Assembly: GCF_902859585.1 (NCBI RefSeq)
Contig: NZ_CADIJM010000001.1
Span: forward strand, 248,001-312,000
DNA: 64,000 bases
Source: Achromobacter animicus
GTDB lineage: Bacteria; Pseudomonadota; Gammaproteobacteria; Burkholderiales; Burkholderiaceae_B
Reading direction: 5' to 3'
The number at the start of each line of letters is the position of its first letter. Position 1 is the stretch's first letter. Of this stretch, positions 17,137 to 24,401 are shown one piece after another. The notes under the pieces are model-generated. The model was given only the letters and a program-made list of their open reading frames with translations, did no database searches and was not told where the DNA came from. The translations under genes and the position numbers were made by a program.

Positions 17137-18870
17137 ATGAAACGCACCTACGAAAGCTTGCGCAGCGCTGCCTGGATGGCCAAGGACGATCTGCGCTCCT
17201 TCGGCCACCGTTCCCGCATGATGCAGATGGGCTACGGCCCCGACGATTGGGCCGGTCGCCCCGTCATTGCCATCATCAACACCTGGTCCGACCTGAATCC
17301 CTGTCACAGCCATTTCAAGCAGCGCGTCGAAGACGTGAAGCGCGGTGTGTTCCAGGCGGGCGGTTTTCCGGTGGAGCTGCCCGCGATCTCCGTGTCGGAA
17401 TCTTTCGTCAAACCGACCACCATGCTGTACCGCAACTTCCTGGCCATGGAGACCGAGGAGCTGTTGCGCAGCCACCCTGTGGACGGGGCCGTTTTGATGG
17501 GCGGCTGCGACAAGACCACGCCCGGGCTCATCATGGGCGCCATCAGCGCCGGCCTGCCGTGCGTCTACGTGCCCGCCGGCCCCATGCTGCGCGGCAACTG
17601 GAAGGGCAAGATCCTGGGTTCCGGGTCGGACGCCTGGAAGCTCTGGGACGAACGCCGCGCTGGCAAGATCACGCAGGAACAGTGGACGGAAGTGGAGGGC
17701 GGCATCGCCCGCAGCTACGGCACCTGCATGACGATGGGCACCGCCAGCACCATGACCGCCATCGCCGAGGCCATTGGCATGACGCTGCCCGGCGCCTCAT
17801 CCATCCCTGCTGCGGATGTGAACCACATGCGCATGTCGGCCGAGTGCGGCCGGCGTGTGGTCGAGATGGTCTGGGACGACCTGACGCCGCAGCGCATCCT
17901 GAGCGTGGCGTCGTTCAAGAACGCCATCAACGTCGCCATGGCGATGGGCTGTTCCACCAACGCCATCATCCACCTGGTCGCCATGTCGCGCCGGGCGGGC
18001 TGCGCCGTGGGCCTGGACGATTTCGACGCGGCCAGCCGCAAGGTGCCCGTCATTGCCAACATCCGGCCCAGCGGCGACACCTACCTGATGGAAGACTTCT
18101 ACTACGCGGGCGGCCTGCCGGCGCTGATGTCGCGGTTGCAGGATGCCCACCTGGACCTGTCTGCCATGACGGTTACCGGCAAGTCGCTGGGCGAGAACAT
18201 CGCGGGGGCCGAGGTCTACAACGACGACGTGATCCGCAAGCTGGACGAGGCGATCTACGACGAAGGTGCGTTGGCCGTACTGCGCGGCAACATCGCGCCC
18301 GACGGCTGCGTGATCAAGCCCAGCGCGTGCGCTCCGCAATACCTGCGGCACACCGGCCCCGCGCTGGTCTTTGACGACTATCCCAGCATGAAGGCCGCCG
18401 TCGAGGACGAGAACCTGGACGTCACCGCCGACCACATCATGATCTTGCGCAATGCCGGTCCGCAGGGCGGTCCCGGCATGCCGGAGTGGGGCATGCTGCC
18501 GATCCCGACCAAGCTGGTCAAGCAGGGCGTGCGTGACATGCTCCGCCTGTCGGATGCCCGCATGAGCGGCACCAGCTACGGCGCCTGCATCCTGCACGTC
18601 GCGCCCGAAAGCTACATCGGCGGCCCGCTGGCGCTGGTCAAGACCGGCGACACGATCACCGTGGACGTGCCCGCCCGCACCATCAACCTGAACATCAGCG
18701 ACGAGGAAATGGCCGCGCGCCGCGCCGCCTGGACGCCGCCGCCCAAGCGCTACGAGCGTGGTTACGGCTGGATGTATTCCAAGCACATCCTGCAGGCCAA
18801 CGACGGCTGCGACCTGGACTTCCTGGAAACGGAATTCGGCGCGCCCGTGCCCGAGCCCGCCATCTTCTGA
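17137..18870 (+). CDS. IlvD/Edd-family dehydratase, probably for a sugar acid (L-arabinonate dehydratase-like)
   Basis: This 577-residue enzyme belongs to the family that dehydrates dihydroxy acids with an Fe-S cluster. Three cysteines in the expected places (NPCHSH, GGCDKTTPG and GTCMTMGTAS) are the likely cluster ligands. Length, the RSRMMQMGYGPDDWAG start and the C-terminal GWMYSKHILQA segment fit the L-arabinonate/pentonate dehydratase branch rather than housekeeping IlvD. The neighbours (GntR regulator, RraA-like protein, Bug receptor) also indicate acid catabolism. The exact substrate is not established. Confidence 0.85.
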   Translation: MKRTYESLRSAAWMAKDDLRSFGHRSRMMQMGYGPDDWAGRPVIAIINTWSDLNPCHSHFKQRVEDVKRGVFQAGGFPVELPAISVSESFVKPTTMLYRNFLAMETEELLRSHPVDGAVLMGGCDKTTPGLIMGAISAGLPCVYVPAGPMLRGNWKGKILGSGSDAWKLWDERRAGKITQEQWTEVEGGIARSYGTCMTMGTASTMTAIAEAIGMTLPGASSIPAADVNHMRMSAECGRRVVEMVWDDLTPQRILSVASFKNAINVAMAMGCSTNAIIHLVAMSRRAGCAVGLDDFDAASRKVPVIANIRPSGDTYLMEDFYYAGGLPALMSRLQDAHLDLSAMTVTGKSLGENIAGAEVYNDDVIRKLDEAIYDEGALAVLRGNIAPDGCVIKPSACAPQYLRHTGPALVFDDYPSMKAAVEDENLDVTADHIMILRNAGPQGGPGMPEWGMLPIPTKLVKQGVRDMLRLSDARMSGTSYGACILHVAPESYIGGPLALVKTGDTITVDVPARTINLNISDEEMAARRAAWTPPPKRYERGYGWMYSKHILQANDGCDLDFLETEFGAPVPEPAIF

Positions 18871-18912
18871 ATCCGCCATTTTTAGATCCCCGATCCAATA
18901 CCCGGAGCCATC

Positions 18913-19632
18913 GTGTCCCAAATCAATCCCGAAACCCGCGCCCGGCTGGCCGGCGTCAGCACCGCCACCCTGTGCACGGCCCTGTTCAAACGCGGCCTGC
19001 GCAACCAGTTCATCCAGGACGTGCGCCCGTTGAACGCCAACCTGCCCAACATGGTCGGCCCGGCCTTCACGCTGCGGTACATCCCCGCGCGCGAAGACCT
19101 GAACACGATCAAGGTGTTCGAAGACCGCGCGCATCCGCAGCGCGCCGCGGTCGAGACCTGCCCGGAAGGCGCGGTCTTCGTCATCGACAGCCGCAAGGAT
19201 GCGCGCGCCGCGTCCGCAGGCTCCATTCTGGTCACCCGCCTGATGAAGCGTGGCGTGGCGGGCGTGGTCACCGACGGGGGCTTTCGCGATTCACCCGAAA
19301 TTGCCGAGATGGGCTTTCCCGCCTATCACCAGCGTCCGTCCGCACCCACCAACCTGACGTTGCATCAGGCGCTGGACATCAATGCGCCCATCGGCTGCGG
19401 CGACGTGGCCGTGTGGCCGGGCGACATCGTCGTGGGCGACCGGGAAGGCGTGGTGGTGATTCCGGCGCACCTGGCTGACGAGATCGCCCTGGAAGCCGTC
19501 GAGATGACCGCCTTCGAGGATTTCGTGACCAGCCAGGTGCAAGGCGGCGCGTCCATCCTGGGCCTGTACCCGCCGACCGATCCGGGCACGAAGGACAAAT
19601 TCGCCGCCTGGCGCAAAGAACAGGGCCGCTGA
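18913..19632 (+). CDS. RraA-like protein (HMG aldolase / dimethylmenaquinone methyltransferase fold)
   Basis: This 239-residue protein of the RraA/HMG-aldolase fold has the core GVVTDGGFRDSPEI (about 117-130), where an arginine and aspartate bind substrate and metal, and GDREGVVVIP, the family's second signature. Members act as class II aldolases, oxaloacetate decarboxylases or RNase E inhibitors. The catabolic setting favours an aldolase or decarboxylase. It starts with GTG preceded by GGAG. It sits 42 bases after the dehydratase. Confidence 0.82.
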   Translation: MSQINPETRARLAGVSTATLCTALFKRGLRNQFIQDVRPLNANLPNMVGPAFTLRYIPAREDLNTIKVFEDRAHPQRAAVETCPEGAVFVIDSRKDARAASAGSILVTRLMKRGVAGVVTDGGFRDSPEIAEMGFPAYHQRPSAPTNLTLHQALDINAPIGCGDVAVWPGDIVVGDREGVVVIPAHLADEIALEAVEMTAFEDFVTSQVQGGASILGLYPPTDPGTKDKFAAWRKEQGR

Positions 19633-19694
19633 GCCTTGCCGCCGGCACGACCGGCACCCCACACATACCTATAAAACAAGGCAGGAGACAACTC

Positions 19695-20684
19695 ATGAAC
19701 ACGCAACGACGTGGCGCGCTTGCCGCGCTTCTGGCCGGCGCGGTCTTCGGGACGCTGGCGTTGCCCGCCAGCGCCGCCGACTGGCCCACGCAAAAGCCGA
19801 TTTCCTATGTGGTGCCGTTCACCGTGGGCGGTTCGACCGACGTGGTGGGCCGGGTGCTGGCCCAGAAGTTGGGCGACCGCCTGAAACAGAACGTCGTCGT
19901 GGAAAACAAGCCGGGCGCCGCCGGCGGGATCGGCGCCACCTACGTCGCCAAGGCGCCGCCCGATGGCTACACCTTGTTCGGTGGCACGATCAGCACCCAT
20001 GCCATCAACGCCAGCCTGTACAAGAACCTGAAGTACGACCCGGTTAAAGACTTCGAGCCGGTGTCGCTGATCGCCTTCCTGCCCAACGTGCTGCTGGTGG
20101 ATCCGAATCTGGGCGTGAACTCGGTGGCCGACCTGATCGCGCTGCTCAAGCGCGACCCCACCAAGCGCACGTTCGCGTCCTCGGGGGCCGGAACCTCGAC
20201 GCACCTGGCCGGTGAGCTGTTCGCCGGCATGATCGGCGTGCCGCTCACCCACGTGCCGTACAAGGGCACGCCGCCCGCCATGGTGGATGTCTCGTCCGGC
20301 GCGGTGACGTTCATGTTCGACCAGATGACGGCGGCGCTGCCGCTGCTGCAGACCGGCAAGCTCAAGCTGCTGGCCGTCACCACCAAGGACCGCATCGCCC
20401 TCGCGCCCGAGGTCCCGACCATGCAGGAAGCAGGTGTGCCGGGCTTCCAGATGGCGTCCTGGCAGGCGGTGTACGCGCCCAAGGGCACGCCCAAGCCCAT
20501 TCTGGACAAGCTGGCCGCCGAGATCGCCCTGATCCTGAAAGAACCCGACGTGCAGGAAAAGCTGGGCAAGACCATGGGCATGGAACTGGTCGGCAGCACG
20601 CCGGATGAGCTTCGGGAGCTGATGGCGACCGAGATTCCGCGCTGGGCGGAAGTGGTGAAGAAGTCGGGGGCGTCGGTCGAGTAA
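19695..20684 (+). CDS. Bug/TctC-family periplasmic receptor
   Basis: This 329-residue protein has a signal peptide (cleavage near ASA-ADW) and Bug signatures: VPFTVGGSTDVVGR, NKPGAAGGIGATYVAKAPPDGYT and VPYKGTPPAM. Bug proteins bind carboxylates through water-mediated contacts. It is the last gene of the dehydratase operon, so the ligand is probably the same sugar acid or a precursor. An AGGAG site precedes the ATG. No TctA or TctB gene is nearby. Confidence 0.9.
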   Translation: MNTQRRGALAALLAGAVFGTLALPASAADWPTQKPISYVVPFTVGGSTDVVGRVLAQKLGDRLKQNVVVENKPGAAGGIGATYVAKAPPDGYTLFGGTISTHAINASLYKNLKYDPVKDFEPVSLIAFLPNVLLVDPNLGVNSVADLIALLKRDPTKRTFASSGAGTSTHLAGELFAGMIGVPLTHVPYKGTPPAMVDVSSGAVTFMFDQMTAALPLLQTGKLKLLAVTTKDRIALAPEVPTMQEAGVPGFQMASWQAVYAPKGTPKPILDKLAAEIALILKEPDVQEKLGKTMGMELVGSTPDELRELMATEIPRWAEVVKKSGASVE

Positions 20685-20694
20685 CACGCCGTTT

Positions 20695-20732
20695 GCCGAA
20701 GGCGCGTCGGGGTTCTGGCGCGCGCCTTCGGC
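20695..20732 (+). terminator. Hairpin after the dehydratase operon
   Basis: GCCGAAGGCGCG (20695-20706) pairs perfectly with CGCGCCTTCGGC (20721-20732) over a 14-base loop, starting 11 bases after the Bug stop codon. Only a weak T-rich stretch follows. Confidence 0.6.
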
Positions 20733-20830
20733 GCCTGGTTCATGTGTCACCCGCGTGGGATATGCAGCTAGTGCGCGCGGGGCCGCGCAGCGCTAAGCTT
20801 ATGAGTCGACGGTGTTCAAGGAGTAGCACC

Positions 20831-21643
20831 ATGACCGACTTCGACAAGGCATTCATCGGTTCGATTCCGAAGCTTTACGACTCCCTGATGGTCCCCATGA
20901 TCTTCGCGCCCTATGCGGCGGGCATGGCGGAGCGGGTAGCAGGGTTTTCGCCGCGCGCGGTGCTGGAAACGGCGGCGGGCAGCGGTGCGGTTACACGGGC
21001 GCTGGCGCCGCGGCTGGGCGCCGGGACGCGCTATGTGGCCTCCGACCTCAATCAGCCCATGCTCGATTACGCAGCCGCCCGCCAGGCAGACGGCGGCCGT
21101 ATCGAATGGCGGCAGGCGGATGCCATGCACCTGCCGTTCGAGGACGAAACCTTTGACGTCGTGTGCTGCCAGTTTGGCGCGATGTTTTTTCCTGACCGAA
21201 TAGGCGCCTATGCCGAGGCGCGCCGGGTCCTGCAGCCGGGCGGGCGCTTTGTCTTCAGCGTGTGGGACAGCGTTCAAGAGAATGAATTTGCTGCCGTTGT
21301 CGCACAGGCGGTCGCCGAGATGTTTCCGGAGAACCCACCGGTCTTTATCGCGCGCACGCCTCATGGTTACTACGACAAGGCGCGAATCAGGGATGACCTG
21401 CGGCGGGCGGGCTTTGAAGACGTTCAGATCGAGACGCACGAGGAAGTCAGCCGTGCGCAATCCGCCCAGGAAGCGGCAACCGCCTACTGTCAGGGCACAC
21501 CCCTGCGCAACGAAATCGAAGCGCGCGACGCGAGTCTGCTGATGCCCACCACGGAGCGAGCGGCGCAGGCTCTGGCCGACCGCTACGGCGCCGGTCCGAT
21601 CACAGGCAAGATCCAGGCGCATGTGGTCACCGCAACAAAATAG
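20831..21643 (+). CDS. Class I SAM-dependent methyltransferase
   Basis: This 270-residue protein has a methyltransferase-11-type Rossmann fold: motif I VLETAAGSGAVTRAL (about 42-56), the acidic residue of motif II in VASDLNQPML, and DAMHLPFEDETFDVV for motif IV. AAGGAG lies 7 bases before the ATG at 20831; the longer frame upstream is not supported. The acceptor is unknown. It stands alone, convergent to the TetR gene with a 13-bp gap. Confidence 0.85.
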   Translation: MTDFDKAFIGSIPKLYDSLMVPMIFAPYAAGMAERVAGFSPRAVLETAAGSGAVTRALAPRLGAGTRYVASDLNQPMLDYAAARQADGGRIEWRQADAMHLPFEDETFDVVCCQFGAMFFPDRIGAYAEARRVLQPGGRFVFSVWDSVQENEFAAVVAQAVAEMFPENPPVFIARTPHGYYDKARIRDDLRRAGFEDVQIETHEEVSRAQSAQEAATAYCQGTPLRNEIEARDASLLMPTTERAAQALADRYGAGPITGKIQAHVVTATK

Positions 21644-21656
21644 GGCAGTCCAAACC

Positions 21657-22268
21657 CTATTTGTCCGGGGGGCGTGCGTGTTTCACCATGTTCACGATGA
21701 TCCGGAACAACTCGTCCCGCGCGGCTTGCTGCGTGATCTCGCCTGCGACCGCCGCCTGCGAGAGCGCGTCGGCCGCGCCCAGCATGCCCCACAGACTGGC
21801 CAAGGCAACGCCTGGGGAGCCGGCGAACGGCGCCAGGATGTCCTGGCATTTCCTGATGAACGCGTGCTGATATTGCGTCTTTACCGCGGCCAGTTCCGGT
21901 GAGCCATTCAACGCAGCCAGCACGCCCGGGATTTCACGCCCCTGCGCCGACACGCATTCCACGTACCGGGTGGCGATGACGTCTGCCTTGTCTTGCAGCG
22001 TGGGTTTGCTGGCGGCGATGGCGTCGTCGATGATCGCCGTCTGGCGTTGGTCGAAATCCTGATACAGCGCCGCCAGCAGCCCGTTGCGGGTGCCGAAGTG
22101 GTCATAGACGACCGGCTTGGATACGCCGGCCTGTTCAGCCAGCCGGCCCAGCGTCAGCGCGTCCGTGCCTTCATCGCGGATCAGCGCCCAGGACACGTCG
22201 ATGAGCTGGCGTTGCCGCGCGTCCTTGGACAAGCGGCGGCGGGGAGAGGGGGCGGATAGGGACGTCAT
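21657..22268 (-). CDS. TetR/AcrR-family transcriptional regulator
   Basis: This 203-residue repressor has an N-terminal helix-turn-helix (LTLGRLAEQAGVSKPVVYDHFGTRNGLLAAL). The C-terminal ligand domain is unclassified. The ATG at 22268 is preferred to a GTG 27 bases upstream that would overlap the preceding gene. It lies directly downstream of the NAD(P)H oxidoreductase gene on the same strand, with a 23-bp gap. The cluster of three CTAC-N5-GTAG sites in front of that gene is its likely target. Confidence 0.88.
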   Translation of the reverse strand: MTSLSAPSPRRRLSKDARQRQLIDVSWALIRDEGTDALTLGRLAEQAGVSKPVVYDHFGTRNGLLAALYQDFDQRQTAIIDDAIAASKPTLQDKADVIATRYVECVSAQGREIPGVLAALNGSPELAAVKTQYQHAFIRKCQDILAPFAGSPGVALASLWGMLGAADALSQAAVAGEITQQAARDELFRIIVNMVKHARPPDK

Positions 22269-22291
22269 CAAGGGTCTCTTCGAGGTCAAAC

Positions 22292-22900
22292 TCACAACTG
22301 CGGGGCAAAGATCCGCTGGCCGATGGCCTGCGCGGCGGTCAGGTGCGCTTCGGGGTATCCGGCGTCGGACGCGACCAGCAGATCGGATGTTGCCACGCGC
22401 GCGCCGCAGTAGCCGAAGATGCCGTGATCAATTTGCGTCTTCATGGCGCCGAAATAGCCATGCCGGGCATAGGTGCGCATATCGGCGCCGCCGCTGGCGA
22501 CCAGATGCACCTGCAGCCGCTGCAGGCGTTTGACGACCTTGCCGTCGGGAGGGGCGTCGTAGGCCCAGCCATTGGTGAAGACGCGGTCGATCCATCCCTT
22601 CATCAAGGCGGGAAACGACCACCAATGAACGGGGTACACCAGCACCAGCGCATCGGCGCGGTCCAGGCGCGCGTGTTCGGCGGTCACGTCCGCGGGCGGG
22701 TTGGAACGGGTCAGGTGCAGGTCCACGTCGGCCTGGGTGAAGCGCGGGTCGAAGCCTTCGGCGGCCAGATCCGCCACCTCGAAAGAATGCGGCGGCTCCG
22801 ACTGCGGGCCTGCCTGCGCAACCCCTTGCGCGACATGTTGGGCGATGGCGTGCGTCAGGGACGCCGGGTCGGGATGAGCAACAACGATGAGCGCATGCAT
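22292..22900 (-). CDS. NAD(P)H-dependent oxidoreductase, flavodoxin-like fold (NQO1/KefF/MdaB type)
   Basis: This 202-residue protein shows the flavodoxin-like start ALIVVAHPDPASLTHAI (FMN/FAD phosphate site) and the segment LVLVYPVHWWSFPALMKGWIDRVF, typical of NAD(P)H:quinone oxidoreductases. Such enzymes reduce quinones or electrophiles by two electrons. An AAAGGA site lies upstream of the ATG. The promoter region carries three tandem palindromes, and the following TetR gene is probably co-transcribed, as in many electrophile-response switches. Confidence 0.87.
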   Translation of the reverse strand: MHALIVVAHPDPASLTHAIAQHVAQGVAQAGPQSEPPHSFEVADLAAEGFDPRFTQADVDLHLTRSNPPADVTAEHARLDRADALVLVYPVHWWSFPALMKGWIDRVFTNGWAYDAPPDGKVVKRLQRLQVHLVASGGADMRTYARHGYFGAMKTQIDHGIFGYCGARVATSDLLVASDAGYPEAHLTAAQAIGQRIFAPQL

Positions 22901-22929
22901 GGCGAATTCCTTTGATCGGAAGATTTAAC

Positions 22930-22970
22930 CTACTAAACGTAGTCTACAAATCGTAGCCTACGTTTAGTAG
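22930..22970. promoter_or_regulatory. Three tandem 13-bp operators CTAC-N5-GTAG
   Basis: CTACTAAACGTAG (22930-22942), CTACAAATCGTAG (22944-22956) and CTACGTTTAGTAG (22958-22970) are spaced by one base, giving a 14-bp period. The outer two are reverse complements, so the whole block is also a large inverted repeat with 15-bp arms. It lies 30-70 bases before the NAD(P)H oxidoreductase start. The downstream TetR protein is the likely binder. Confidence 0.8.
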
Positions 22971-23081
22971 GTAACGCCAGAAGAATCTTCCGCTCCCATA
23001 GGTGTCGTCGAACCCAGCCATGCACCGCCCACGGATCTATACGGTTATCGTGTCGCCAGATCAGTCCCCCACGGAGGAAGC

Positions 23082-24035
23082 ATGACCTCACGAACGGCAT
23101 TGTTCGACCTGCGCTCGGAGCAGGGCGTGTTGCGGATATCCATCGCGGTCACACTGTGCATCGCCGCCATCGGCATCGGCTTTGGCGTGGCCTCGGGATC
23201 GTTTTCCATCGTCTTCGATGGTGTCTATTCGCTGGTCGACGCCAGCATGAGCGCGCTGTCGCTGGTCGTCGTGCGGCTGATCACCTCTTACGCCACGTCC
23301 CGGCAACTGCCGCGCAAGCTGCGAGAGCGCTTCACGATGGGGTTCTGGCATCTGGAACCCATGGTGCTGGCCCTGAACGGCATATTGCTCAGCGGCGTGG
23401 CGATCTACGCCCTCATCAACGCAATCAGCAGTCTGCTGAAAGGCGGGCGCAATCTGGAGTTTGGCCTGGCGCTCATCTACGCCGTGCTTACGCTGACCGC
23501 CTGCGTGGCAATCGCGCTGGCCGAGGCGCGCGCGAACCGGCGGATCCGGTCGGCATTCCTGCACATGGACCTGAAGGGCTGGATCATGTCGGCCAGCATC
23601 ACGGCCGCGCTGCTGGTGGCGTTCTGCATCGGGTTTGGCGTACAGGGCACCCGCTGGGAATGGATTTCGCCCTACATCGACCCGGCCGTGCTGGCCGTGG
23701 TGTGCGCGGTGATCATCCCCTTGCCGCTGTCGGTCATCCGCCAGGCGTTGTCCGAGATGCTGCTGGTCACGCCGGCAGACCTGAAACAGCACGTGGACTC
23801 GGTGGCGCAGGCCTTCGTGCAGCGCCATGGCTTCGCGTCGTACCGCGCGTACGTGGCAAAGGTCGGCCGGTCGCAGGAAATCGAGCTGTATTTCATCGTG
23901 CCGGCCGACACGCCGGCGCGCGGCATCGAAGCGTGGGACAGCCTGCGTGATGAGATCGGGGAGGCGCTTGGCGCGGACAGCCCGGATCGCTGGCTGACGG
24001 TGGTCTTTACGGGTGACCCGGAGTGGGCGGAATAG
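23082..24035 (+). CDS. Cation diffusion facilitator-type transporter
   Basis: This 317-residue membrane protein has about six TM segments and a soluble C-terminal domain, as in CDF exporters. TM2 holds FDGVYSLVD and TM5 starts HMDLKGWIMS, places where CDF proteins carry metal ligands. The canonical H-x3-D pairs are altered, so metal choice cannot be predicted. It is a single gene, divergent from the oxidoreductase/TetR pair; the operator block lies about 110 bases upstream and could affect it too. Confidence 0.8.
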   Translation: MTSRTALFDLRSEQGVLRISIAVTLCIAAIGIGFGVASGSFSIVFDGVYSLVDASMSALSLVVVRLITSYATSRQLPRKLRERFTMGFWHLEPMVLALNGILLSGVAIYALINAISSLLKGGRNLEFGLALIYAVLTLTACVAIALAEARANRRIRSAFLHMDLKGWIMSASITAALLVAFCIGFGVQGTRWEWISPYIDPAVLAVVCAVIIPLPLSVIRQALSEMLLVTPADLKQHVDSVAQAFVQRHGFASYRAYVAKVGRSQEIELYFIVPADTPARGIEAWDSLRDEIGEALGADSPDRWLTVVFTGDPEWAE

Positions 24036-24056
24036 CGTCAGCGGCCGTGTGTGGTT

Positions 24057-24398
24057 TCAAAGACACGCCGCCATCAGGAACACCGGCAGCGTTTCCCAGA
24101 CGACGGCCACGGCCGACAGCGCGCACAGCGCGGCACAAAGCCAGGCATGAAATGGCGGCGCACGCTGCGCCCGCACTCGCGCATGCTGGCGCCACGCGGC
24201 CAGCGCCATTCCGGCCAGTGCGGCCACGCTACCGGCCACGATGATCCACGACGACACCGGCAGTCCAAGCCACAGGCCGGTCAGCGCCGAACGCGCGCAG
24301 GCCAGCGCGTTGACGATGTAGATGAACAGAAAGTGCACCAGCCAGATCAGCGGGCCGGCGATGAGGTACAGCAGTTCTACCGAGAAGCGCGTCTGCAT
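24057..24398 (-). CDS. Small membrane protein of the cytochrome oxidase cluster
   Basis: This 113-residue protein has three or four TM helices (LLYLIAGPLIWLVHFLFIYIV, then two or three more). It starts 4 bases after the stop of the subunit I-III gene, so it belongs to the oxidase operon. Small hydrophobic proteins at this place occur in several caa3 clusters, but I do not recognise a named family. A role in assembly or as a small subunit is only an inference. Confidence 0.7.
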   Translation of the reverse strand: MQTRFSVELLYLIAGPLIWLVHFLFIYIVNALACARSALTGLWLGLPVSSWIIVAGSVAALAGMALAAWRQHARVRAQRAPPFHAWLCAALCALSAVAVVWETLPVFLMAACL

Positions 24399-24401
24399 GC
24401 C

